From: Aplysia californica
Taxonomy: Eukaryota; Mollusca; Gastropoda; Aplysiida; Aplysiidae
NCBI RefSeq assembly: GCF_000002075.1
Contig: NW_004797528.1
Coordinates: 891,281 to 955,280, forward strand
Length of the DNA stretch: 64,000 bases
Direction: 5' to 3'
Notes under the pieces: model-generated
The model's database searches: none
Seen by the model: the letters and a program-made list of their open reading frames with translations, nothing else
What the model was told of the DNA's origin: nothing
Shown here: positions 1 through 12,023 of the stretch, piece after piece
Numbering within the stretch: position 1 is the stretch's first letter
Layout of the letters: the number at the start of each line of letters is the position of its first letter
Program-made: the position numbers and the translations under genes

Positions 1-208
1 ACGAACTACACCTCCATAAATGTTATATATGTATGGCCAATGACAGTCCGAAGCCAACATAAACGTGGAGGGAAAATAATAAACTACAACCACCAAAACA
101 CTAACTTAATGGTTATTCAGAGGACCTACATAACATTGTGAATGTATTTCAGTTGGCAACTGACTGCATAGTCTGAGACTGTGCCATACTCTGTTTTGAA
201 GAAGTGAC

Positions 209-238
<30 letters not shown>

Positions 239-242
<4 letters not shown>

Positions 243-632
243 GAATAATTGGTATCATGTGAAAGCTGATTTATATGCCTTGCTTCCAATGAGATAAATA
301 TCCATTTATTTTGAAAAGAACTCAAGATATTTGCGATTGAAGGAAGTGAGGTCGCCTGGTTCCAGGGGTGAAATTAGCGAGAAAATGGCTGTCAAAGTTT
401 GGTAACTCCTATAGCAAAAGTATCTTTGAAAACTGAAAAATGATAAATTTTTTGCCTTTAATCAATGTTTTTCTGTAAAATTCACATGGATATATGTTTT
501 TGCATATAAAAGAGGTTAAGCTAAAAAATTAAGATTTTAAAAAAATTTTCAAACTGGAGTAAAAATTCCTGTTTCTCCAATTTTTTTTTTTTTTTAGGAG
601 CACCTGATTTCACCACGCTGCCTCATGTATGA
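239..632 (+). mobile_element. MITE family A, copy 1 (5' truncated)
   Basis: This matches the copies at 9298, 27172 and 39037 over about 390 bp, sharing phrases such as TTGGTATCAT, GAGATATTTGCGA-like and GCGAGAAAATGGC. The left end is replaced by a (TG)n run at 221-241. The right end, CACCTGATTTCACCAC...CATGTATG, is the inverted counterpart of the left ends of the fuller copies. No open reading frame is conserved, so it is a non-autonomous DNA element. It lies upstream of the first visible NUDCD1 exon. Confidence 0.75.
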
Positions 633-911
633 TGGAGTCTGATACTGAGCAGTCATAAAATAAACTTTTTTGTATATATATGCATTTGTTTCGGGCAAGC
701 CTGTTTAAAAAATCTAAAATCTCAACACCAGTACAAATTTTCTTTGAATCCCTGTATTTGAATTAATATGAAATTTTAGATGAACAATCAGGTACAATAA
801 TATGATTCTCACAATTTGTAGCCTATCTATATGCATTCGAACTTGATATCTCACTTTTTTTTAAATGGAAGATTGAAAAATTGTACTGCTCAACATTTCT
901 CAATTTTGTAG

Positions 912-3900
912 GCAGGTGAAGTCCTGTTTACTCTACTCACCCATGGCATTAATGAGGTCATCTTTTCTTACGCCTTTAATGATGATGTTATATAATATCT
1001 TTTCTAAAATTCATGAAATAACACCATCCTCACAACAAAAGCTTTCAAAGCCAGAGTTGAGGGATAGTGTCTTTCAGGTGCCAGATGCAGCAAATCTCAG
1101 ACTCAAACCAGCTCGATTCAATGTCTCTTTTGGCTTTCCTGGTGAAAGTCTGGCGCTTGTTGTGAATGGGATTGACACGTTTTATCTGCTAGACTCCCAG
1201 GATCGACGCTCTCAGAACAAATGGAAGGTAATCTAGGAAAAAAATATGAACATTAACAATTTGAGAAATTTTGTTTTCAGTGTTTGATACGTATAAAAAC
1301 TTAAGTTTTAATCATCGATTTTTTGAGAAAATCGAAATATGTTGTATTATTAAAGAACCATGTGTGCTCAAGTATGGAAATCAGTGTTTTTCACACTGTC
1401 TTTTTTATTTTTCATTCTAAAAATAATCAAATGCAATGGCTACTTGCAAAGAGCTTGCAATACTTCTGTTTTAGTCTGAGTCATGAAAATTCTATATATT
1501 CTAAAGATACTCAACCACAATACAGATTACCATTTAAGGTCACTCCTACTATACTATTTGTCCCTCATAATAAATAATATAGTAGGAGTGACCTTAAATT
1601 GAGATGTTAGTCTATGGTAATGTTGTCTTGCCTTCCAATTCTAATAAAATACTGGTGGGCAAACGACTTTTCTTTCTGTGTAATACTGTTGTCACTTACC
1701 TTTTGTTAATCTCATTATTATGTTGATTTCCTGTGTTATAATACACAGATTCAATGCTATTTCTTCTTTTTAAGGGTCAATGAATGATGGGAGCCTTCTG
1801 AAACTGTTAATGGATATAATGAATAATAATGACTTCAGATAGATTAACATGGAAGACCAGGGTTTTGTTGCTCTGTAAAATTTACTCCCAGACACCCTCC
1901 TGCAAGGATGCACACACTGAAAAACAAACACACAATTTACATTGCTTAGAAACTGTTTCACAGTTACATACACTCACACTGCTGTAGAGAAAGAACTTAA
2001 CCAATGTATCATCCTTGCTTAAATACTGTTTCACAATTACATACACTCACACTGCTGTACAGAAAGAACTTTACCAATGTATCACCCTTGCTTAGAAACT
2101 ATCACATAGTTACATACACTCACACTGCTGTAGAGAAAGAACTTTAACAATTATATATCATCCTTGCTTAGAAACTATCACATAGTTACATACACTCACA
2201 CTGCTTTACAGAAAGAACTTTACCAATGTATCATCCTTGCTTAGAAACGATTTCACAGTTACATACACTCACACTGCGGTGCAAAAAGAACTTTACCGAT
2301 GTATCATCCTTCTGCGGTTCTCCAGGTTTTGCTCAGTGGTGCTCTCCCCATGTCAGGACAGGCACACCAGCTTGTGGACTGTGCTCAGTGGAAGGACGGA
2401 GAGAACGACCGGGTGGAGCTGCTGGTGGCTGCTGTGGAGGAACTGGAGGGCGAGATGAAGGAGATGCATGGCTCGCCCTTCATCACTACACTGTGTTGGC
2501 TCACTCTTCTCTCAGGTAACACTGCGCACTATGATGTCTGATTAATCTTTCTTTGTGGATTTTTTAGGTGTTTTTTTAAAAGGTATAATATTGGTACAGT
2601 AATAGAGATGTGCACTATATCTGATTAGTCTTTCTTTGTGTTTTTTAAAATTTATTTATTTTTATATTGATAACAGAGAATGGCAGTGTGACAGAAAGTA
2701 AAGCTGAAGTCCTTGCCATGTACCACTTTTGGTCTGGTGCAGAAATTGTGTTTGTACAGATCAAATTTTATTTACGCATAATGCCTTTTCTCTTCTTGTT
2801 GCATTCATTTTAGTGGCGCTCATATGACCATATGCAGCTGCGAGCGCAGTAAAACCTTACTTACTAAAACTAAAACGTACATTGTAGTTTGTGGTTTGCT
2901 TATCAAGGTCTCATTGTCTCCATTAAATTTAGTCACTACTCATTTTTGTTATCAAGTTTTTATATTCAGGTATAACCCCTTTGATTTACATCACTTTCAT
3001 TAGAAGTGTAGAATTAAAGTTTTCTGGAGCAATATTATATGAGTGTTTCTTTAATTCTTTTCACTTGTTTTGATTTAGTGGATGGAAAAGCTTGGAGCAT
3101 TGAAAGGACACGCCGTCTTGAATCTTCTCGACCATTTGACTATGCCTGCCTTGAACGTAATGGATCAGGGATACACATGATTTCTCCCAAAGTGTACAAA
3201 ATGACAGAAGATTCTGTGAAGCCAGTGGAAAACTCTGAGCCTTGGGAAATGGTTGGAGATGAAGGTAAAGTTGTACAAGAAAGAAAGGCTAGACCCATAT
3301 TATCCCAATAGTCAATGGTGATTCTGGTCTGATTTTGAAAAGTTTAAGATTGATAAGGTGTATTTTGGGGATGGTTTGAATTAAAAAACACATAAAGCAC
3401 ATTCATTTTGTAGTTTTTGCTCTTCTCTGGCAAAAAGGAAGCTCTGTAGCTTCCACAGTAGACCATGTTTTAATCCTTACATGCTCAGAAAGAATAATGA
3501 AATTGCTTGTAATGCATTTACAATTGGAAACTAAAAAATATTTAGCAAGTAAGATCTGGACAGTTAATGGTTTTCAATCTGTCGAGCCCACTTTTGAGAA
3601 AAATGTTGTCTTGAGTTGGGACTTCATTTTTTTCCTTTTGTTGCATTGCAATCTGTACTTCCAAGGCATTTTGTAAATCCACTACTCTGTGAGAATTGTT
3701 TCAGCTGCTTCTCTATGCTGTTGCTACAGTATGTTTTCAACACGAAAGATGTTCTGAGCTGTTAGTGATCTTATCTTGTCCTAGAATTAAATTTGTCCTT
3801 TTCCTCACTTAAACACGACAAAGACATTGTCATCAACCTCCTCCGGTATGGACTGGTCATTTTGAAAATATTCAGATACTATAATAGCACTGACAAAATC

Positions 3901-6900
3901 TTTCACTTAGCTTTAAGAAGATTTTTGCTCGAATAAAAATAGAAAAAAATGTATCTTTAGTACCACTTCAGTTATTACACTGTGAGCAATGACCTTTAAG
4001 GAACCTTGTCTTCTCAGACCCAGGATCGCCCTTGTACACATGGAATCAAACAGCTGGAGAGGTGACTGTGCACTTGACCATCCCTGAGGGGATCACCAAG
4101 TCCAACCTCAGCGTGTCTATCTCCGGCAGCAGGCTGGAGGTGTCTGTGAAAAATGACATCGATATGATCAAAGGAGACCTCAATGCCAGGGTGGATGTGG
4201 ATTCTTCCACATGGACTCTTGATGGGCGAAGGTACACCTTGTTCTTCAATCTGTTTTGTCTGCCACTTTATAAAGATGATACGCTGTCATGGTTTACATT
4301 TCTGCATTGATGCTGTCATCAGTAGCTGGATTTTTCTAAATGAATGAAACATAATTTTTGTTTGCGCAGAGAGACTTGAAGTCTTGAGGGTGCTGTGAGT
4401 GTTGAATTTTATGAAGTGTATCAGACAGATGACACTACCCCGCGGGGCGGTGCCACTGACTGAAGTGCCCTTAGGCCATTCCCAAAGGGGGGACATTTCT
4501 CATTCAAGCACAGTAGAATTGTAAATGGGCTGATTCATCAATGTCACGCTCATAACTGTGCTTGCTCATAACTGTGCTTGATCTACAACAGGGCGCTTCT
4601 GCTTTTTCTTTCCTAATCCTTACTGTTGTCCTTTTTTCCTCTACTTCTTTTGTTCGTTTGTCACACTCTTGTGACCCTCTATTTCCGGGGTGCCTTGAAA
4701 GTCAAAACAAACTTTGTGCTGTTGAAGCTAGAGAGGTGAGCAGAGTAAGCCTGATTCCTTGTAAAGACTTCTCTGTTGACTTCCACCCCTTGGCACTCAT
4801 ATGACCTTATGCAGTTGCAAGTGCCGTAAAACCTCTACTAAATAAAATAAATAAGACCGATGACACTGACTGGGTAAACAGAGGGTCCACTGACCTCACC
4901 CATGCTTCATGTGATCAGAGGATGGTTCAGTTGTTGGAGGGGGCTGATGGATTATGAAGGTTTACTTGCCTCACTCTACAGCAACTGAAAGTTTGCCGTG
5001 GAACCGTCGACTTAAGTAAACAGTCAAAAGGAACATTGTCCTGGCCTACTTGTTGGCCAGCAAGTGGTTCATTTGTGGAAGGGGCAAACTGTTACAACAT
5101 GTGAATGGATAATGACAGCTTGTCCACAACGTTTGGGGCTGATAATTTATGTCATCACATCAGGCAGTGAAAGGTCTGTGCGGACATCTTGGTTAAAACA
5201 AAATAATAGTTGGTTGATACAATATTATAGTAGTCACAGTAACATTCGACAGGTTGTTATCTTTAACAGTGTCAATTAATAGAAAATATGCAACGGGGTG
5301 AAGTGGAAAGTAGTCATTTATACAGGTGGTCGGCATAAGCAAGTGGTCATTAAAGTAGGTTTGACAGTATTTCTTTTTACTCTCCCTTTTAGACTTGAGA
5401 TCTCACTACAAAAGGTGGAGGAAGAGATGTGGCCGACTGTGGTAGTCGGAGACTCGCGGGGTGAGCTGGTCATGACCCCAGAGCAAGTGGAGGCAATCCA
5501 TGCGCGTCTGGCCCACCTCACATCTGAACACTGGGTACAGTTTTTTTGTTTTATATTATATAGAGAGAGACTAACAACTTGGTAAAAAAGCTTCTCGTCT
5601 TTAGATTTAGTGTTTGTGAAGAATGTTTACTCAGCTATTTGTTTATTTTTCGTTAAAAATGAAAAGTATATATATCAGCTGTTTAATGCAAAATCCCGTA
5701 ATATGTCGCTTTTGGAAATAGCTTACAAGGGAATCTTACACTGAGCAGGCGAATGTGTACAACGATGTTCATTTTCAATACTTTCAACCATTTTATTGTG
5801 ACTACATTGGGCCCAGCATAGGTCAACAAAGGGGGGTGTTGTCTATGTTTTTATTTTAAAATGAAATTGTTTTTTATCTCAGAATATTGTCCTTTTGTTG
5901 GTGTATGTTCTCTTTTGTCGTTACAGTCCACTCCACTTGTAGCTAATCGGTTGTAAAGATGTCCGGATGTAGCGATCTTTTTTGTGTGGAACGGGCACCG
6001 ATGTAACACAAACTCAATAAAATTGAAACAGTTGTACCGAATTCTCTACATCCATCGTGACGGCTGTTGTGATGCTTATTCTTATACCCGGCCCATATAG
6101 TTTATAGTAAAAATATAACGGTTTTAACGATGTTTCCTCCGTGGTTAGTTTTGACCTAGCATTGATGGACCCGATGATTTTTGCAAAGTTACGCACGTTC
6201 ACACAGTACGAGGCATCAAACACTTGGCGAGCAATCTCCAACATGATGCTATTTATAACCTTGCATGATTTTGATAAGCGCCAAAGCGAACACGATACTG
6301 CCTCTCTCTCACTTCGCATAGCACCAGTGAGGTTGAGTACTGGGATTATTTCCCTTGAATTTTTCTTCCAACGGCTGTTGTGAAGTTCGGATGTAGCGAT
6401 CTTTTTTCTGGTCCCCCCACGACATCGCTACAAGCGTAGTCAACTGTATTTAAAAAACTGAGTATTCTATACTCTGGCTGTTGGCCAAGTTGTCTGTTGT
6501 GCCATAATGGTTGAGGACTATAGGATGAACATGAAGAATAACGTTTTAATTAGACTGATTTGGTTGGTGGTTGCTCTGGTGTGGTTTGCTTCTTCTTTCT
6601 TATGAAACATCTATCGTCCTCATCTCCCCTTCTTCTTTTTTGTTTATTACTCTTGTAACACCTCTAATCTTCTGGCGCTCATATGACCTAATGCAGTTTC
6701 AAGCGCCGTGTAAAACCTTCACTAAAACTAAAACTGATTTGTAAGTTAGTAGATGGATAGCAAGAACTGATCAAAGGTCTTACTTCTTACTTAGAATGTG
6801 GTAGTTAATTGTATCAGAAATGTGCTAGTCTCATTAATGTATTTTAAAATATTTTATCTCATATTCTGAGTTCTCAGGGTTCTGAGTTGTTTATTTGTTT

Positions 6901-8898
6901 GTTTTTTATGTTTTTCTTTTCTTATTATGAGGCAAGTGAATGCAAATTTTTTTCCAGAAGAATTTACAGAGCAAGGTATATCTTCAACTCTTGAAGATTC
7001 CTTGCTCCACAAAAGAATTTCTAGAACAATTTCCACATTTGATCTGGTGTCCTTCGAAAGAATTATGTGGACATTGCCACATTGATATTGTCTTTCCATG
7101 TCTTTGCAGAATGCAAATCCTGACAAAGACAACAAACCGTACAACTCCCAGATGTTGGAGGACTGTGACGCTATAGACGAGGACGGCGTGATCCTGACTC
7201 GCATTGATGGGGAGACTCACAGAGCTACACACAAGGTGAGTCAGATCCTGCTCAGGGAACGCGTGGTTATACTGTCCCTGTCTTTTTATGCAAGAAAAAT
7301 TCTGAAATTATGCAAACTGAGCCCAAAAATGTTAAATTATGCGATTATGTTAATTTTAACAAAGAATGATAAAGGAAAATAATCAGAAATTATGCAAAAA
7401 ATGATCAAATTTTGCTAAATAATGCTGGGTGCATAAAACCGCGGGGACAGACATAGTGGTAGGTATTTACACCAGTATGGTAGCTACAGTCCAGAAAACA
7501 TTCATTTTGGGGGTTTTGTTACATATATATATATTTATGATTTTGTTGTAATGTGGTAAAGGAAGTTTCATGAAAATTACTGGATATTCTCATGAAAATT
7601 ATTATATTATAAGAAAACTGTGCTGCATACGTCATTGCATTTGTATTCTTTTGAATGGATGAAGAAGTGAGCTACTGAAAAGATGTAGTTAACTTTAAAT
7701 ACTCTCAGATCAAATATTGTAATTCTACTTCCATGAAAGTTTCATGTTTATCCAAATTTAAAGTTTCGTTATATGTCTAGTTTTGAATTCTGTGACCTTG
7801 TGAAATTTATTAAAGTTAAAGAGTTCTATTTTGGAAGACCATTTGAATTTGTTTCTGTAAATAGTAAAGACGTAACAAGCAAAAAACAGGTTTATCAATG
7901 GTGGAGTTCAAGGCATGGCATTCAAATGTCGATGATGATCCAGACCGTGGCCGCCTCCAGTCTTCTGTGACAGACTAGAACATTCCACGAGAACCACCCC
8001 CCCGGGGTGGTGCCACTGATTGAAGTGTCTTTAGGCTGTTCCCAAAGGTGGGACATTTCTCGTTCATGCACAGTAGAATTGTAAATAGGCTGATTCATCA
8101 GACTGTGCCTGATCTACAACAGGGAAATGCTGCTTTTTGTTTCCTAATCCTTACCATTGTCATTTTTCCTCTACTTCTTTTGTATGTTTGTCACACTCTT
8201 GTGACCCACTATTTCCGGGGTGCCTTGATAGTCGAAGCAGACTTTGTGCTGTTGAAGCTAGAGAGGTGAGCAGAGTAAGCCTGATTCCCTGTAAGGACTT
8301 CTCTGTTGACATCCACCCCTTGGCGCTCATATGATCTTATGCAGTTGCGAGTGCAGTAAAACCTCTACTAAACTAAACTTCCATGAGAACAGGCAGATGT
8401 GTGAGATTTGTAATGAAAATTACTAAATCAATGTTTCAGGCAATGGCCAGTAACCAGTTTCTGTTCAGTGTGAGGATCAAGCCAGAGACGCCCCTCGCTT
8501 TTTGCCTCCGCCACGATGTGGATGGGTTTATCTGGCAGGCGACGGAGGAGGTCAAGCCTGAAAACTGCCCTTGGGAGCACGTCGGTGTCCTCAATGCCTT
8601 TGGCTATGTCATGGCCTCAAAGCAGCAGCGGCGATTCTGCTCATGCTCTGAGGACATGTCCACAGCGGTTATTGCCGATGCTCAGCGCCATGTGTATATC
8701 TATCGCCAGAAGGTCAAGGTGCTGTCTCCAGTGCGCAATCGGAAGACGGGAGTGCAAATCAACTCTGTGGCGAAGCAGCAAGTGCTGTCCTTGGACTGTA
8801 GTCCTGACACAGTCGTTGGAATGCAGATCACAAATACAAAACTCTTTATTCTTACTGAACAAAGGCTTCTGGTTTATGCCTTAGAGGCAGAAGAGTGA
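912..8898 (+). CDS. NUDCD1: NudC domain-containing protein 1 (NUDCD1), 7 visible exons, 5' end outside window
   Basis: Coding exons lie at 912-1227, 2326-2515, 3079-3264, 4018-4231, 5393-5534, 7110-7235 and 8440-8898 (TGA). All have AG/GT borders, and the phases agree from 1227 onward. The product is an HSP90-co-chaperone-type protein of the NudC family. Exons 4-5 encode the CS domain (LYTWNQTAGEVTVHL ... DSSTWTL ... LEISL). The last two exons match the conserved C-terminal beta-rich part (FCLRHDVDG, FNAFGYV-like, VYIYRQ, AKQQV). About 544 residues are visible against roughly 583 in the human protein, so only about the first 40-60 are missing. Exon 912-1227 reads well in one frame up to about 990 and in another after it. 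A one-base sequence error, a real frameshift or a misjudged exon border could explain this. The introns carry two SINEs, a MITE and a minisatellite. Confidence 0.93.
1534..1597. mobile_element. Tiny TTAA-bounded hairpin (MITE-like)
   Basis: Two 28-base arms (1532-1559 and 1572-1599) are inverted copies with one mismatch, around a 12-base loop. Each outer end is TTAA followed by GGTCACTCC or its complement. The layout is that of a minimal foldback element inserted at TTAA. A structured RNA in the NUDCD1 intron is the alternative reading. Confidence 0.55.
1942..2311 (+). repeat. Minisatellite, about 73-bp unit x 5
   Basis: Five head-to-tail units begin at about 1942, 2014, 2088, 2164 and 2238. 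Each reads TTGCTTA, then CAGTTACATACACTCACACTG, then AAAGAACTTTACCAATG with a few differences. The array ends 14 bases before the splice acceptor of the NUDCD1 exon at 2326, so the unit repeats close to, and may supply, the branch-point region. Confidence 0.9.
2814..2876 (+). mobile_element. SINE 3' tail fragment
   Basis: GGCGCTCATATGACC...GCGAGCGCAGTAAAACC is the hairpin tail shared by several SINE families in this window, followed by ACTAAAACTAAAAC. Only the tail is recognisable here. Confidence 0.6.
4437..4858 (+). mobile_element. SINE family C, full copy with target duplication
   Basis: About 420 bp, nearly identical in layout to 7995-8378. It starts at the GC-rich CCCGCGGGGCGGTGCC and ends with the hairpin tail GGCACTC...AAGTGCC plus CTCTACTAAATAAAATAAATAA. 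The 9-bp sequence GATGACACT flanks it on both sides (4428-4436 and 4859-4867), showing target-primed insertion. It lies in the NUDCD1 intron after exon 4018-4231. Confidence 0.88.
6563..6732 (+). mobile_element. SINE family B, full copy with target duplication
   Basis: About 170 bp: TTGCTCTGGTGTGGTTTGC, then GAAACATCTATCGTCC, then a CT-rich stretch, then the shared hairpin tail GGCGCTC...AAGCGCC and ACTAAAACTAAA. Flanked by ACTGATTTG on both sides (6554-6562, 6733-6741). Related copies lie at 16406, 28908 and, in part, 55800. No clear A/B boxes are visible. Confidence 0.85.
7272..7450. mobile_element. MITE family B, copy 1 (179 bp)
   Basis: It begins CTGTCCCTGTC-TTTTATGCA and ends with the inverted TGCATAAAACCGCGGGGACAG. 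The interior is AT-rich, with ATTATGCAAACTGAGCCC and AACAAAGAATGATAAAGG shared by the copies at 18896, 40599 and 57019. No matching target duplication is evident at this copy. It sits just after a NUDCD1 exon (7110-7235). Confidence 0.85.
7995..8378 (+). mobile_element. SINE family C, second copy
   Basis: Same family as 4437-4858. It is flanked by TTCCACGAGAAC (7983-7994) and TTCCATGAGAAC (8379-8390), a 12-bp target duplication with one later change. The insertion lies only about 50 bases upstream of the acceptor of the last NUDCD1 exon. Confidence 0.88.
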
Positions 8899-9174
8899 AA
8901 CCAGCGCTTCGCTTTCCTTTTTCAAATTGTTTCTGTACAGCAAAGGCCTCTTTATACTCTTTACGACAGTACACTTTTTGAAAAGGTTATATGTGTATTA
9001 TGAAAGTTGGATTTACTTGCCAGGCAATGCCTTTTAGTGAACTGTGCACATTAAATAAGCTAATTAACAAAAATGTATTTGGGACCAAAATATGTGAATA
9101 CTGGGCTTGTAGTAGCAGTGTACCACCGTACTTATGAATTGGCTTGTGTTTTTATGTGAACATAGTATAGTAAT

Positions 9175-9180
9175 AATAAA
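9175..9180 (+). promoter_or_regulatory. Probable NUDCD1 polyadenylation signal
   Basis: AATAAA, 277 bases after the NUDCD1 stop codon, in a repeat-free stretch. It is the first canonical hexamer after the stop. Cleavage would fall around 9195-9205, giving a 3' UTR of about 300 bases. Confidence 0.6.
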
Positions 9181-9297
9181 GACGTTACAGGTCGAGGTAT
9201 CCCACATAGCGTTGGGTTTTTCACTAACTATTTTGTACCATTTTTACAGAGATGTATTGAGGCATGTGCATGATAATCTCTATTGTAACTAACGTCT

Positions 9298-9737
9298 CAT
9301 ATGTGTCACGATGGGGTGGAATCAGGCTCTCGTCAATTTTTGGGCATGTAGAGTTATTGGTATCATCTTAAAGTTTGTTCATTTGTCTTTATTTGGACAA
9401 AAAAAATATCCTTTTATCTTGAGTACAAGATGAGATATTTGCGAATGAAGGAGGTGGGGGTCACCTGGTTTCAGAGGTAAAATCAGTGAGAAAATGGCCA
9501 CCAAAGATTAGTTATTTCCTTAGCTTAAGAGTCTGGTAATTGAAAATTTACATTTTTTGTACCTTTAATCAACGCTTTTCAGTAAAATCCACCCAATATG
9601 TGTTCTTTTATGGGCATGAAAGGTGTTGAGGCAAAAAACAAAAATTCAATTTTAAAATTCACAAATCTGCCGAAAAATGCCAGTTTCTTCACTTTGACTT
9701 TGATTATTTTGACCACCACCACGCTACCTCACATATG
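9298..9737. mobile_element. MITE family A, copy 2 (440 bp)
   Basis: Starts CATATGTGTCACG and continues GGGGTGGAATCAGGC. It ends with the inverted CCACGCTACCTCACATATG. The terminal inverted repeats are imperfect, about 30-40 bp. The interior matches the other three copies throughout. It lies in the spacer between the convergent NUDCD1 and AFG3L2. Confidence 0.85.
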
Positions 9738-10394
9738 TTGTTGACAGACATATTGACTTCTGCTGTGGGACATTTCTTCCAGTAGGCTATATATAGCAAA
9801 TTACTAAGATACAGATGGGTATTTGAGACAAACCAACATTTTGGACGTTGAAGAAGATGTAGCCTTGCTTTCCCTTCCAAAATATGTTTATGATGTACAC
9901 ATGCAAATTCATGTGATATGTGATGATCTAGCAATTGCTGAACTAAATTTCTCAAACTGATGAATAAAGTGGTCATCTTATTTTCATTAAATTGTTTTGC
10001 TTCTTTTTTCTTCAGATGAAGTATTCAGTTTTAGTACAACAGAACTCTGAATGCCTACCTTTCCTTTCGCTTTTGTTAAAGTTTTTTTGTGCTTTGAGAC
10101 CTGGCTTTTTTTTTTCGAAGTCAAAAGTAGAGCATTTGGTTCCTCACAGCATCAGGTGGAAAAATTCTACAAGAACGTCACCTTCAAAGTATTGCATGTT
10201 GATCAAGTTGATTTCACTAATTTGAGCAAAGTTCTTTCTCTAAGTGCTGATCTGTTTGCTCATAAGGTTTTTGCTTGACTTCCCAATAAGAAATATTCAC
10301 ATAATCTTGTACTTGTGCAATAGCAGGTGCTCTGTGCACAGCAGCAGCAATATTCCGCTAAAACCGACTCACGTTAGTCTGATTGCGCTATAGC

Positions 10395-10512
10395 AGTATT
10401 TTATTTACAACGGTAAAGAAGGAAAAAAAAAAGGGGGTTTTAGAAAGGTGTCTTTATAACAGACTTCTCGTTATATCAGGACTCATTATAAGTGGACTCC
10501 ACTGTACAGGTA
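10395..10512 (-). mobile_element. Possible pogo/Tigger-type element end
   Basis: Read on the minus strand from 10512, the sequence is TACAGTGGAGTCCACTTATA, then ATGAGTCC, TGATATAACGAG, TCTGTTATAAAG. This is the spaced TATAACGA style seen at pogo-like transposon ends. A similar edge lies near 11470-11570 in the same orientation, so the two do not form one element. Divergent and uncertain. Confidence 0.35.
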
Positions 10513-10691
10513 CTGCTGCCTTGGTAGAGTTCTTTTTGCAAAGGGTTATTACTTTTTTTATACAACTGAGACATTTGATTTTTAGTCTACTTCAAGTTGG
10601 CGTGGTCAAACCTTGGTCATTTTTCTCCTGTATTCCACGATCCCATGTCCTTGTTAGAGGGTGTAAAATTCTGAAATTTTGTGAAATGCAC

Positions 10692-10925
10692 AGAAACTGA
10701 ACAGGCTTCAGTGGTGTCATGGTTAGGTGCTCTGCTGTCACTAGCTGGAAACACCAGTTCCAATTCTTGAGTAGGGAGAAATTTATATCAAGTACTTTGG
10801 TCTTTCTGCTAGGATGTCAGGATGTATCGCTCACTCTCAGCATGAGTTGGCCTTGACGGACAAGGTCGGAAGCCCACCTCCCAAAAGGTCTAACTTGTGT
10901 TGATGGGGACGTAAAACACATACAG
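10692..10925 (+). mobile_element. SINE family D (tRNA-headed)
   Basis: TGTCATGGTTAGGTG resembles a polymerase III A box and AGTTCCAATTCTT a worn B box, about 45 bases apart. A body and the ending GATGGGGACGTAAAACACA follow, typical of a tRNA-derived SINE. Only one copy is seen here. Confidence 0.55.
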
Positions 10926-10945
10926 TCCAGTCTCTTTTAGTCTTC

Positions 10946-12023
10946 CCTTTACTGTACAAACTAGCATGATTTTACGACAGGACCCACGACATTCTGCAAC
11001 TGGATATCACATTAAATAAATCTTCCTGCATTATCAGGTGCACATCAGCAGCACCCCAAAGATAGAGCTATAGCAAACCACAAACAGCTGTATTGAAAGT
11101 GGAAGAGCATGCATGGTTTCAGGGAACTTGGATATAACGTGATAAATCAAATTCCCTTTTTTTCTCAATAAGTGTAAGTAATATGAACCTGGCTATTACA
11201 GGGTTCAATTTGCGCAGACTCGGATATAACAGCTATCTTGCTGCGCATAAATTTGCTTTCGAACCCTCAAATTAATCAATATTTGTCTCGACCAAGACGC
11301 CTGTTTGTATGATCGCTTGCCTAACCACAACTTTCAAACAAAAACTTCCCACCAGTGTTGGGGTCACTAATTGATTCCGTCTCAGTGTCAGCAAAACAGC
11401 CCACTGGAAAAGGATCTGCGGTAATTGAATATATATATATAGTAAGCTGAAGATGCAATGGTACTGGTAGTTTCCCTTGATAATGGTTATAAGAGGACTC
11501 GCTTACAACAGGGAAAAACTGTCGGTCTTGCCTGTCCTGTTATAGCTCTATCTGAGTTTGACTGTACATTTTTTAAAAAGAATTATTTAGAGAAACTCAC
11601 AGAAAATGGGAGTTGGGTTATAGTATTTATAGCATGGGAATACACATAATGTACAGCTTTATTGAAAGTTGAAGAGCATGCATGGCTTCACAATAGAACA
11701 AATGAAAGAAAAAATAGTGTTACCGGTATTTGATGAATTTACACTTTGTTTATTTCAGCTTCTTGAAGGAGTTCAAGACCATGACATTTCATTATCAACA
11801 CCATCACAAAAAAAAAAATCAACAGCACGGAATTTCACTCTCTTCAAGAAACCCATACACTTTCACACTCTGCAACAAACAGTCCTTAAATAAGCAAATC
11901 TTCCCTTTACTGTACAAACTAGCATGACTTAAGGACAGGACCCATGACATTCTGCAACTGGATATCACATTAAATAAATCTTCCTGCATTATCAGGTGCA
12001 CATCAGCAGCAGCACCCCAACAA
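10946..12023 (+). repeat. Two direct copies of a 120-bp segment, 955 bp apart
   Basis: 10946-11061 and 11901-12023 both read CCCTTTACTGTACAAACTAGCATGA ... TTCTGCAACTGGATATCAC ... CATTATCAGGTGCACATC, about 93% alike. A second shared piece, AAGAGCATGCATGG, occurs at about 11103 and 11674. The region looks like overlapping duplications of one unnamed repeat. No gene is visible in it. Confidence 0.75.

Noticed and set aside
8516-8884. Long alternative frames over the last NUDCD1 exon
   Set aside because: Out-of-frame shadows of the conserved coding exon.
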